Below, in pieces: positions 22,411-30,354 of a DNA stretch of 34,502 nt. The stretch is from positions 1 to 34,502 of the forward strand of contig CAMNEH010000017.1 in assembly GCA_946536315.1 (NCBI GenBank), given 5' to 3'. Within the stretch, counting starts at the first letter, position 1. Each line of letters opens with the position of its first letter. Origin of the DNA: an uncultured Clostridia bacterium (lineage in GTDB: Bacteria > Bacillota > Clostridia > Christensenellales > Aristaeellaceae). The notes under the pieces were generated by a model. The model was not told where the DNA came from and made no database searches. It saw only the letters and a program-made list of their open reading frames with translations. A program made the position numbers and the translations under genes.

Positions 22411-24067
22411 ACGAAGGGGGACGCTGCTCGCCGCGGCGCTGCTGTTCGCCGCGCTGCTGCTCTTTGCGCCTCCCGCCCGGGCAGCCAAGACCGTCTATCC
22501 TGACATCTGGCTGGAAAACGGGGAAGGCGACGCCCGCCAGTCGATCGGGCTGTGGGAGTTTGGCAGCAACGTCACCTTCTTTCTGCCCGCCGGCTTCGAT
22601 ACATCCCACATGACCCTCATCTGCGGCGCGTCCGTCGGGAATGTGACCATCGACGGGACGGTCTACCATTCCGGCGATGTCTGGACGCCCGGGGAGCTGG
22701 GCGGCCGTCACCAGCTGAAGTACGGGCGGACCACCTATACGCTGAGCGTCCTGCAGTCCGCGCAGCTGCCCTCCATTTTTCTGACCACCGCCTCCGGGGC
22801 GCTGACCTATCTGCATGCCAACAAGCACAACAAGGAGGAAGGGACCTTCCGGCTCTTCGACGCCGATGGCGCGCTGCAGCTCAGCCAGCCGCTGGAGCAT
22901 ATCAAGGGGCGCGGCAATTCCACCTTCGTCCAGCCCAAGCGCCCGTACCAGATCAAGTTTACCGGCCGCGTGTCCCTGTTCGGCATGCCGCCGGCCAAGC
23001 GCTGGCTGCTCTTAGCCAACCACAAGGACCACGCCATGGTCCGCAACTCCGTGCTGTACGAGGCGGCGCAGCGGCTCGGCGAGCGCTACCCGAACGGCGA
23101 TCAGTTCGTGGACCTGTACATCAACGGGCAGTACCTGGGCACCTACGAGCTGTGCCAGAAGGTGGAGATCGACAAGAACCGCATCAGCGTCCGCGACCTG
23201 GAGGCCGCCACCGAAGCGCTCAACGACGCGCCGCTGGACAGCTACCCGCGCTTTGGCTCAAGCACGGCCAAAAAATCGACCGCCAAGGGCTTCAAAATCC
23301 CGAACGATCCGGAGGATATCACCGGCGGCTACCTGATCGTGCTGGAAAAGGCGTTCCACTACCCCGAGACGCCGAACGGCTTCGTCACCCGGCGAGGCAT
23401 CTGCTATCTGGTCAAGTCGCCCGAATACATGTCGGAAAAGCAGGCCGCCTATATCTCCACGCTCATGCAGCAGCTGGAGGACGCCATTTACAGCAAGGAC
23501 GGCCGCGACCCCAGCACCGGCAGGCATTTCACAGAAATGGCCGACCTGGATTCCATGGTGCGCGAGTACCTGCTGGAGGAGGTATTCAAAAACTACGACG
23601 TCAACCGCTCCAGCCAGTACATCGTCAAGCCCTCTGACGCGGAGGGCGGGCTCATTTACTTCGGGCCCTCGTGGGACTTTGACCTGAGCATGGGCGACTG
23701 GTGCGACGACGCGTCCAACAGCCACATCGCCAGCCCCAAACGGATGCTGGCCAGCGCCGGCACGGGCTGGCTGCCCTCGCTGTACAAGCACAGCGTGTTT
23801 TACGAGCGCGCGGTCAGCATGTACTACGAGGAGATGGTCCCCTACCTGCGCGCCCTGACAGGGCTGGAACCCGACGGCCAGACCGTGCCGCTACTCGATC
23901 GGCTGCCCACGCTGCAGGCGTCCGCGGCGATGAATTTTACGCGCTGGCCCGTGCTGACCGGCACCGCGCCCGTCAATACCGGCACGACCTACCAGGCCAA
24001 TGTAGAATACCTGAACAGCTGGCTGATCAAACGCATGGAGTACCTGGAAACGGTCTGGAAATATTAA
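22385..24067 (+). CDS. Secreted CotH-family kinase-like protein
   Basis: This 560-residue protein has a signal peptide (LLAAALLFAALLLFAPPARA, cut near ARA-AK) and no predicted anchor. Residues about 35-130 look like a small beta domain. Residues about 150-480 are CotH-like: KGRGNSTFVQPKRPYQIKF, KRWLLLANHKDHAMVRN, GQYLGTYELCQKVEIDKNRI and FGPSWDFDLSMG, whose Asp residues match the metal-binding site of the kinase fold. Bacillus CotH phosphorylates spore-coat proteins, but many clostridial paralogues are secreted with unknown targets. The start is TTG at 22385, inside trmD, with AAGGAGAAGGAA just upstream; there is no usable ATG before the signal peptide. Sporulation cannot be concluded from this gene alone. 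Confidence 0.9.
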   Translation: MNIRAFTSERRGTLLAAALLFAALLLFAPPARAAKTVYPDIWLENGEGDARQSIGLWEFGSNVTFFLPAGFDTSHMTLICGASVGNVTIDGTVYHSGDVWTPGELGGRHQLKYGRTTYTLSVLQSAQLPSIFLTTASGALTYLHANKHNKEEGTFRLFDADGALQLSQPLEHIKGRGNSTFVQPKRPYQIKFTGRVSLFGMPPAKRWLLLANHKDHAMVRNSVLYEAAQRLGERYPNGDQFVDLYINGQYLGTYELCQKVEIDKNRISVRDLEAATEALNDAPLDSYPRFGSSTAKKSTAKGFKIPNDPEDITGGYLIVLEKAFHYPETPNGFVTRRGICYLVKSPEYMSEKQAAYISTLMQQLEDAIYSKDGRDPSTGRHFTEMADLDSMVREYLLEEVFKNYDVNRSSQYIVKPSDAEGGLIYFGPSWDFDLSMGDWCDDASNSHIASPKRMLASAGTGWLPSLYKHSVFYERAVSMYYEEMVPYLRALTGLEPDGQTVPLLDRLPTLQASAAMNFTRWPVLTGTAPVNTGTTYQANVEYLNSWLIKRMEYLETVWKY

Positions 24068-24081
24068 ATCTTTTTCGCCCC

Positions 24082-24110
24082 TTTATTCCTGCCTGAAAAT
24101 CGGTTATAAT
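24082..24110 (+). promoter_or_regulatory. Possible promoter for cdaA
   Basis: A perfect TATAAT (24105-24110) lies in the 112-base gap after the CotH gene. The -35 at a 17-base spacing is only TTTATT (24082-24087), so strength is uncertain. Transcription would begin near 24117. Confidence 0.5.
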
Positions 24111-24117
24111 GAGATGA

Positions 24118-24148
24118 TGCCGCCTTGCGGGCGCGCCGTGGCGCGGCA
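24118..24148 (+). promoter_or_regulatory. Structured 5' leader of cdaA
   Basis: TGCCGC (24118-24123) pairs with GCGGCA (24143-24148), and an alternative CCGC-CTT-GCGG hairpin competes with it. It would form right at the 5' end of a transcript starting near 24117. Whether it regulates c-di-AMP synthesis is unknown. Confidence 0.35.
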
Positions 24149-24179
24149 GCAATGACGATCAGAACACAGAAGGTGTCAT

Positions 24180-25040
24180 ATGCAAACCTTGATCAGCAAC
24201 ATTGAAATGTTCTTCTGGAACCTGACCCATCAGCCCAACCTGGCTGATGTGCTGGACATCATCATCATGACGCTGCTGCTGTATCAGCTGGTCATGCTGA
24301 CCAAGCAGACCCGGGCCATCCAGGTGCTCAAGGGTCTGGCTGTGCTGCTGGTCATCAGTTATATCAGCGAGCTGCTGGGCCTCACCTCCCTGAACTGGCT
24401 GATGCGTTCCGTGCTCAATAACGGCGCGCTGCTCCTGGTCATCATCTTCCAGCCCGAGCTGCGCAAGGCGCTGGAGCAGCTCGGCCGCGGCGCGGGCTTT
24501 GAGCACACGGCTGCCTCCGTTTCTGAAAACCAGCGCATCGTGAACGAGATCACCCAGTGCTGCCTGCGGCTGAGCAAGCGCCGCGTCGGCGCGCTGATCG
24601 TGTTTGAACAGAAGACCGGCCTCAAGGATGTGATCGAGACCGGCACCGCCCTGGACGCGGCCATCTCCTCGCCGCTGCTGGAGAACATTTTCGAGCCGAA
24701 TACCCCGCTGCACGACGGGGCCGTGATCATCCGCGGACAGCGGATCGTGGCGGCGGCGTGCGTGCTGACTCTGAGCGAGTCCAACGCCCTGAGCCGTGAC
24801 CTGGGCACGCGCCACCGCGCCGCGCTGGGCATCAGCGAGGCCTCCGATGCCGTGACCCTGATCGTTTCAGAAGAAACGGGCATCGTTTCCCTGACCAAAA
24901 ACGGGCACATGGTGCGCAGGCTGGACGCCGAGGGCATCTCCAACGCCCTGACCGCGCTGTATCACGAGCAGCCCAACGGCTTCAGGACGTGGCTTAGGCG
25001 GACCTTCCGGAAAGGAGAAGCGCGGCATGTCGAATCCTGA
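24180..25040 (+). CDS. cdaA: Diadenylate cyclase CdaA
   Basis: This 286-residue membrane enzyme condenses two ATP into c-di-AMP, the second messenger for potassium and osmolyte balance and cell-wall integrity. Hydrophobic segments lie near residues 24-41, 48-66 and 77-92. The DAC domain has PLHDGAVII with DGA at 179-181 and GTRHRAALG with RHR at 211-213, both needed for catalysis. Length is standard. AAGGTG lies about 6 bases upstream. It overlaps cdaR by 14 bases. The usual third gene, glmM, is absent from this cluster. Confidence 0.97.
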   Translation: MQTLISNIEMFFWNLTHQPNLADVLDIIIMTLLLYQLVMLTKQTRAIQVLKGLAVLLVISYISELLGLTSLNWLMRSVLNNGALLLVIIFQPELRKALEQLGRGAGFEHTAASVSENQRIVNEITQCCLRLSKRRVGALIVFEQKTGLKDVIETGTALDAAISSPLLENIFEPNTPLHDGAVIIRGQRIVAAACVLTLSESNALSRDLGTRHRAALGISEASDAVTLIVSEETGIVSLTKNGHMVRRLDAEGISNALTALYHEQPNGFRTWLRRTFRKGEARHVES

Positions 25041-26220
25041 GATCAACGAACCGAAAAAAGCCAGGCCCTCCTTTTTCCGGCGCATGCTCAGCGCCATTAC
25101 GCACAACTGGGGCTGGAAGCTGGGCTGCCTGATCTTCGCCATCGCGCTGTGGAGCGGGCTGATCATGCAGGACGGCACGCTCCTGCGCAGCAAGGTGTTT
25201 ACCGACGTCACCATCAGCGTGCTGAACGAGGAAACGATGATGAGGAACGGGTATATCGTCGTATCCGGGCTGGACACGAACGAGCTGAGCGGCGTGCGTC
25301 TCCGCGCGGATGTGCCGCAGCGCGTCTATGACACCGTGCAGGCGTCCAACTTCAACGCGCGCGTGGACCTGAGCCGTGTGCGCGGCACCGGCCGGCAGAC
25401 GCTGCAGGTGCTCACCACCAGTACGTCCACCTACGGCACGGTCACGGACCTGTCCGTGAGCGCGATCGAGGTGGAAGTAGAGGAATATGTCACGCGCAGC
25501 CGGATTCCCGTCCGCATCGCCGCCACCGGCAAGCTGCCGGACGGGCTTTACGCCGCCGCGGCGACCGCCGACCCGATCTATGTCGAGATCGCCGGTCCCA
25601 AATCGCTGGTCGACAATGTCGCCCGGTGCGTCGTTCCCTATGATATGTCCGAGCTCGCCTACTATGTCGGCACCGAGCGCACCGCCATGCCCTTCCGCCT
25701 GGAGGACCGGCAGGAAAACGAGATCCCCCAGGATCACATCTCCGTTTCACCGCTGAACAGCGGCATCCAGATCGACACCATCACCGTGGAGCAGACCATC
25801 TACGAGCTGATCAGCCTGCCGGTCGACGTGGATTCCCTGTTCACGGGCGAGCCCGCCGACGGCTACAGGCTGGTGAGCGTCGACGTCGATCCCTCACAGG
25901 TCCGCGTCGCGTTCAGCGAAACCTCGGACGCTGCGGACATCGTCAGCCTGCATGCCGCTTCGCCCGCGAGCATCGACGGGCTGACCGAGTCCCAGGCGTT
26001 CACCGTGTCCCTGCTCAGGCCGACCGACGCCAAATACATGAGCGTCTCCTCCGTCACTGTGACGGCGGAAATCCGCTCAGAGGACGAGCTCCGGCGCGCG
26101 CCCACCCCGTCGCCGGAGTCCGACGATCACCAGGCGGACGGCGAGGCCGCCCCGGAGGAGCCGGCAGTGACGCCTACTCCGGAGCTTTCGCCTGCGCCGA
26201 CCGCGGAGGCCGCTGAATGA
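25027..26220 (+). CDS. cdaR: CdaR (YbbR-domain regulator of CdaA)
   Basis: This 397-residue protein has a short cytoplasmic N-terminus, one transmembrane helix near residues 31-49 (WKLGCLIFAIALWSGLIM) and then extracellular YbbR-type beta repeats (TDVTISVLNEE, IPVRIAATGKLPDGLYAAA, LPVDVDSLFTGEPADGYRL). The last 45 or so residues are a Pro/Glu/Thr-rich low-complexity tail. CdaR binds CdaA and tunes its output. AAGGAG lies about 8 bases upstream of the ATG, within cdaA. It is somewhat shorter than four-repeat CdaR proteins. The stop overlaps the next gene by ATGA. Confidence 0.93.
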   Translation: MSNPEINEPKKARPSFFRRMLSAITHNWGWKLGCLIFAIALWSGLIMQDGTLLRSKVFTDVTISVLNEETMMRNGYIVVSGLDTNELSGVRLRADVPQRVYDTVQASNFNARVDLSRVRGTGRQTLQVLTTSTSTYGTVTDLSVSAIEVEVEEYVTRSRIPVRIAATGKLPDGLYAAAATADPIYVEIAGPKSLVDNVARCVVPYDMSELAYYVGTERTAMPFRLEDRQENEIPQDHISVSPLNSGIQIDTITVEQTIYELISLPVDVDSLFTGEPADGYRLVSVDVDPSQVRVAFSETSDAADIVSLHAASPASIDGLTESQAFTVSLLRPTDAKYMSVSSVTVTAEIRSEDELRRAPTPSPESDDHQADGEAAPEEPAVTPTPELSPAPTAEAAE

Positions 26221-26834
26221 ACACATTTGCGAGATACCTGTTTCAGGGCATGTTCGGCTGGATGCGGGCAGCGCTGCTGCGGCTGGCCGACGGGACGCTG
26301 CTTGACAGCTGGCTCGCCCGCCACTGGCTGACGGCCATCATCCCGGTCATCGTCATCGGCACGCTGATCGATTACATCGTGTGGATCGCGCGCTGGCGGC
26401 CGGACCTCAGCTGGCGCAGCGACCTGCGCCGCTCCGCGGCCCTGCTCAGCCATGAGGAACGGCAGATGCGCCGCTTCCGCCGGGGCTATAACAAGGACAA
26501 CGCCGAGATCGGGGCCGTGGCGCAGCCGCTCAGTGACGCGCCGGTGCCCGACGCGGTGCTCAGCCATTACGACGCGCTGCAGTCCGCTGCGGCGCTGGAG
26601 GAGCTCAGCCTGGACGAGCGCTTTGCTGCCGTCGCCGCGGGCGGGGAAGCGACGCCTGTGCGCCACCGGCGCAGCGACCGCTACCGTTCCGCCCGACGCC
26701 AGCGCGACGCCCAGCGCAGGCAGGCGTCCGACGCTGACGCGCCGGCAGACGGCCTGGCGCCGGTGATCAGCAAGGCGACGGCCTTCCGCGCCCCTGTGTA
26801 CCCGCGTCAGCCCGATCAGGACACCCGTTCATGA
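26217..26834 (+). CDS. Unknown single-pass membrane protein coupled to cdaR
   Basis: I do not recognise this 205-residue protein. One clear transmembrane helix spans about residues 36-58 (LTAIIPVIVIGTLIDYIVWI); residues 5-22 may form an amphipathic helix. The rest is hydrophilic, with an Arg-rich stretch near 147-168 (RHRRSDRYRSARRQRDAQRR). The positively charged tail suggests that the C-terminus is cytoplasmic. GGAGG lies 7 bases before the start. It overlaps cdaR by 4 bases and rsmF by 4 bases, so it is a genuine translated part of the operon. A role with CdaA/CdaR or at the membrane surface is possible but unproven. Confidence 0.8.
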   Translation: MNTFARYLFQGMFGWMRAALLRLADGTLLDSWLARHWLTAIIPVIVIGTLIDYIVWIARWRPDLSWRSDLRRSAALLSHEERQMRRFRRGYNKDNAEIGAVAQPLSDAPVPDAVLSHYDALQSAAALEELSLDERFAAVAAGGEATPVRHRRSDRYRSARRQRDAQRRQASDADAPADGLAPVISKATAFRAPVYPRQPDQDTRS

Positions 26835-28126
26835 TCCCCCAGGCGCTGATCGAAAGCCTGCGGGCGCTGCTGGGTGACGAAACGCCCGCGCTGCTCGACG
26901 CGCTGAACGGGCCGCCGGTGCGCGGCCTGCGCCTGACCCCCGCCATCCCGTCCGGACCGCTGCCGGACACGCTGGACGAGGTGCCCTGGTATCCGGGGAT
27001 GCTGTACCTGACGTCCGACAGCGAGGCCGGCAAAGCCCCCCTGCACGAGGCCGGCGCGTATTACCTGCAGGAGCCGAGCGCCGCTGCGCCGCCGCGCGTG
27101 CTGGCTCCGCAGCCCGGCGAGCTGGTGCTGGACCTGTGCGCCGCCCCCGGCGGCAAAGCCACCGCCCTGGCGCAGCTCGCGCCGAGCGCCACCGTCATTG
27201 CCAACGAAATCGTCCCCGACCGCGCCAGAACGCTTTCAGCCAACGCGGAGCGGCTGGGCTGCCGGAATGTGGTGGTGCTGAACGAAGCCCCCGAACGCCT
27301 GGCCACGAAGTGGCCGGACCTGTTCGACGCGGTGCTGGTCGACGCGCCGTGCTCCGGCGAGGGGATGTTCCGCCGTCATCCCGAAGCGGCGCAGGAATGG
27401 ACGCCTGACACGCCCGCGGGCTGCGCGCGCCGCCAGCAGGCGATCCTCGATGCCGCGGCGCAGCTGGTGCGCCCCGGCGGCCGGCTGTGCTACAGCACCT
27501 GTACCTTTAACCGGCTGGAAAACGAAGCGCAGGTCGAGGCGTTCCTGCAGCGGCAGCCCGCTTTCGAGCCCGTCCCCTTCACCCTTCCGGGCGTCGGCCC
27601 CGCGCCGGACGGCACGCTGCGCCTGTGGCCGCACCGGGTGCGCGGCGAGGGGCATTTCGTCGCCCTGCTGAGGCGGCGGGGAGAAGGCGCTCCCGCCGCG
27701 CCGGCCGACCATGGCGGACTGCCTGCGCCGGACCGCGCCGCCCGCAAGGCGGCCGAAGCGCTGCTCGCCGGGCTGCTGGCGACGCCTCTCACGGCCGACG
27801 CCGCATTCGGGGACGGCATCTGGCAGGTGCCGCCGCGCTGCCCGGACCTGCGCGGCATGCGCGTACTCCGCCCCGGGCTGAAGCTCACGCGCGCGCAGCG
27901 GTCCACGCTGCTGCCGGACCACGCGCTTTCTCACGCGATCCCCTCCCGCCTGCGCCTGTCGCTCACGGAGGAGGAGACGCGGCGCTTTCTGCACGGCGAG
28001 GCCCTCCCCTCTTCCGCCGACGCGTCCGGCTGGTGCCAGGTCTGCACCGGGGACGCGGCGCTGGGCTGGGGCAAGCTCACCCAGGGCATCATCAAAAATC
28101 ACTATCCGAAAGGCCTCCGAAAATGA
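26831..28126 (+). CDS. rsmF: RsmF-type rRNA (cytosine-C5) methyltransferase
   Basis: This 431-residue enzyme should make m5C in 16S rRNA from S-adenosylmethionine. The SAM-binding motif is LVLDLCAAPGGKATALAQL. Motif IV is VDAPCSGEGMFRR and motif VI is YSTCTFNRLENE, carrying the two Cys residues used for base release and attack. A C-terminal RNA-binding extension (LRGMRVLRPGLKL) supports RsmF rather than RsmB. Both ends overlap neighbours by ATGA. The exact target base cannot be fixed from sequence; other Firmicutes RsmF homologues methylate one or several cytosines. Confidence 0.92.
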   Translation: MIPQALIESLRALLGDETPALLDALNGPPVRGLRLTPAIPSGPLPDTLDEVPWYPGMLYLTSDSEAGKAPLHEAGAYYLQEPSAAAPPRVLAPQPGELVLDLCAAPGGKATALAQLAPSATVIANEIVPDRARTLSANAERLGCRNVVVLNEAPERLATKWPDLFDAVLVDAPCSGEGMFRRHPEAAQEWTPDTPAGCARRQQAILDAAAQLVRPGGRLCYSTCTFNRLENEAQVEAFLQRQPAFEPVPFTLPGVGPAPDGTLRLWPHRVRGEGHFVALLRRRGEGAPAAPADHGGLPAPDRAARKAAEALLAGLLATPLTADAAFGDGIWQVPPRCPDLRGMRVLRPGLKLTRAQRSTLLPDHALSHAIPSRLRLSLTEEETRRFLHGEALPSSADASGWCQVCTGDAALGWGKLTQGIIKNHYPKGLRK

Positions 28127-28893
28127 AGCGAGTCTGCATTCTGTTCCTCTGCGCCGTCACCATCCTGAGTTGCTGCGCGAGCGCCCTGTGCGAAGCGCTG
28201 CCGACCGCGATGGAACTGTTCTCGGCCGACCCCGCGCCGGATGTGCCCATGCGCAGCGACCCGGCCATCGATCCGCTGACCGTGCTGGTCAACAAGGAGG
28301 AGCCGCTGCCCTGGGACTATATTCCCCCGCTCGTACCGCTCGAAGTGCCGCATAAGCCCGGCGTGTCCACGCAGCAGATGGTCCCTGACGCCGCCGAGGC
28401 GCTCACCCGGCTGTTTGCGGCGGCGGAGTCGGACGGCATTTCCCTCGGCGTCGTCTCCGGCTACCGCTCCTACGGCACGCAGAAGTCCATCCATGCGCGC
28501 AAGGTCGCGCAGAAAGGCCGCGCGACCGCTGAGCTGACCAGCGCACCGCCCGGCAAATCCGAGCATCAGCTGGGTCTGGCCGTCGACGTCTCCAGCGCGT
28601 CCATCAACTACCGCCTGAACGCGATTTTTGCCGACACCGCGGAGGGACAGTGGCTGGAGGCGCACTGCGCCGAGTTCGGCTTCATTATCCGCTACCGTGC
28701 GGAATGGCAGAAGATCACCGGATATAAGGCCGAGCCCTGGCATATCCGCTACGTCGGGCCCGAGCACGCGCGGCTGATCACCTCGCTCCATGTACCCTAC
28801 GAGATCTACATGGGCTACCTGAAGCTGTGCTGGGACGCCCGCGCCCATCTGCCCGCCACGCCGGACGCCGCCCGGCTGGCCGCCGATCATTAA
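28123..28893 (+). CDS. VanY-type D-alanyl-D-alanine carboxypeptidase (M15B)
   Basis: This 256-residue exported zinc peptidase trims D-Ala from peptidoglycan stem peptides. The motif SEHQLGLAVDV (SxHxxGxAxD) and EPWHIRYVG supply the zinc ligands and catalytic Glu. VVSGYRSYGTQKSIHARKV is the usual preceding block. The N-terminus (MKRVCILFLCAVTILSCC) is a signal peptide with several Cys residues; it might be a lipoprotein, but the lipobox is imperfect and a cut after ASA is also possible. The ATG overlaps the rsmF stop by 4 bases. The order is unusual only in mixing RNA-modification and wall genes. Confidence 0.92.
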   Translation: MKRVCILFLCAVTILSCCASALCEALPTAMELFSADPAPDVPMRSDPAIDPLTVLVNKEEPLPWDYIPPLVPLEVPHKPGVSTQQMVPDAAEALTRLFAAAESDGISLGVVSGYRSYGTQKSIHARKVAQKGRATAELTSAPPGKSEHQLGLAVDVSSASINYRLNAIFADTAEGQWLEAHCAEFGFIIRYRAEWQKITGYKAEPWHIRYVGPEHARLITSLHVPYEIYMGYLKLCWDARAHLPATPDAARLAADH

Positions 28894-28911
28894 CAAATAC
28901 GGAGGGACACC

Positions 28912-30336
28912 GTGCGAGACCTTTTGCTGATCCTGGATTATGACCACCTGGCCGCGCGAATCGCGGTGCGCAAGCTGCGCGCGGAGCGCGTCTGCTGCCG
29001 CATCGTTCCCGCCGATATCAGCGGGGAGCGGCTCGCGCAGGAGGATCCCCGCGGCCTGCTGCTCTGCGCGGCCTCTGATACGCCGCCCATGTCGCTCTCC
29101 CCCGCGGTTCTCGCGTTTCCCGGGCCCGTCCTGGCGCTCGGCGCGACGGCCCCGGCCCTGAACGCCGCGATGGGCGGGGAAAACGGCGTGTACACGCCCA
29201 TGAACGCGCTCGATGAGATCGACTACTCCGAATGCCCGCTGCTGGACGGCCTGACCTCCGGCCAGCGCCTGATCAAGGGGCTGACCCCCATGCGGCTGCC
29301 CAGGGACGCGCAGATCATCGCCGCGCTGGGAGACGCGCGGATGCCCATCGCTTTTTCCAACGGCGCGTCCAGGCGCTTCGGCCTGCAGATCGAGGCGGAG
29401 GCGCACGACCCGGACTCGACCCGCCTGCTCAAGAATTTCGCGCTGAGCGTATGCGGCTGCACGCCATGGTGGGACGACGAAGCCTTCGTGCGCGAGTCGA
29501 CCGACGAGATCCGCCGCGCGGCGGGCGACGGCAACGCCGTCTGTCTCCTGACCGGTGGCCTGTATTCCAATGTGGCGGCGCTGCTGGCCGCGCGCGCGCT
29601 CGGCGAGCGCCTGACCTGCATTTTTGTGGATACCGGGCTCACGCAGGATGACCAGGAGCACCAGTTTTTTGAGTATTTTACCAGCCGCACGGGGCTGACC
29701 ATCCGGCGCGAAGACTGCCGCGAGCGGTTTCTGGCCGCGCTGAAGGGCGTCCGGGACACCATGGACAAGCGCCGCACGGTGGAATCCATGCTGACGGTCA
29801 TCCGCCGCGACGTGCAGCGCTCGCTGCCGCAGCTCAACGCGATCATCCGCGGGCGCAGCTTTATCGAGCGCCTGACCGAGGGCGAGGAGGTCGCCGGCAT
29901 CCGCGCCGGCGTGCTCTGCGTGGAGCCGCTCAAGGACCTGTTCATGCTGGAGGTGCGGCAGATCGGCCGTTTCCTCGGCATGCCGGAGGATATCCTGTAC
30001 CGCCAGGCCATTCCCGCGACCGGGCTCGCGCTGAATATTTCCGGCGAGGTCACGGCCGAGCGGCTGGCGCTGCTGGGCTGCGCGGACCGCATCTATCGCC
30101 GCACGCTGGCTGAAAACAACCAGCACCGGCGGCTGAACGCCTACTTCGCCTCGCTGATCCCCGACGGCGCGGGCTATATCGTCAGCCTGCGCGCCGACAC
30201 CGTCTCCGACACCGGGATTTCCCGCGCGTCGCGTGTCCCCTACGATCTATTAGAAAACGTGGTGGAGCAGATCTGCCATGAATGCCCGCAGGTCACCCGG
30301 GTCGTGTACGACCTGACACCCAGGCACTTAGTATAG
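28912..30336 (+). CDS. Degenerate full-length GMP synthase homologue (probable pseudoenzyme)
   Basis: This 474-residue protein follows the layout of bacterial GuaA end to end, but its catalytic signatures have changed. In the glutaminase part the nucleophile elbow reads PVLALGATA (72-80), with Gly77 where Cys belongs, and QFHPE has become QIEAE (159-163), losing the His. The P-loop SGGVDSS has become TGGLYSN (214-220), losing the key Asp. [10 protein letters not shown] is gone, FPGPGLxV has become IPATGLALN (367-375), and the C-terminus stops at YDLTPRHLV without the IEWE tail. Yet the frame is uninterrupted and has GGAGGG 5 bases before its GTG start. It is therefore a maintained gene, not a decayed one. 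GMP synthesis is unlikely; nucleotide sensing or partnering with the glutaminase-less GuaA at 44-1024 are hypotheses. Confidence 0.85.
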   Translation: MRDLLLILDYDHLAARIAVRKLRAERVCCRIVPADISGERLAQEDPRGLLLCAASDTPPMSLSPAVLAFPGPVLALGATAPALNAAMGGENGVYTPMNALDEIDYSECPLLDGLTSGQRLIKGLTPMRLPRDAQIIAALGDARMPIAFSNGASRRFGLQIEAEAHDPDSTRLLKNFALSVCGCTPWWDDEAFVRESTDEIRRAAGDGNAVCLLTGGLYSNVAALLAARALGERLTCIFVDTGLTQDDQEHQFFEYFTSRTGLTIRREDCRERFLAALKGVRDTMDKRRTVESMLTVIRRDVQRSLPQLNAIIRGRSFIERLTEGEEVAGIRAGVLCVEPLKDLFMLEVRQIGRFLGMPEDILYRQAIPATGLALNISGEVTAERLALLGCADRIYRRTLAENNQHRRLNAYFASLIPDGAGYIVSLRADTVSDTGISRASRVPYDLLENVVEQICHECPQVTRVVYDLTPRHLV

Positions 30337-30354
30337 TCTGACAAGGATCAACAT

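Noticed and set aside
28102-30126. A 674-codon minus-strand open frame
   Set aside because: It is opposite the VanY-type and GMP-synthase-like genes, with no domain signature.
28912-30336. The GMP-synthase-like gene read as a pseudogene
   Set aside because: The frame is continuous for 474 codons, has a good ribosome-binding site, and keeps structural blocks while changing only functional motifs.
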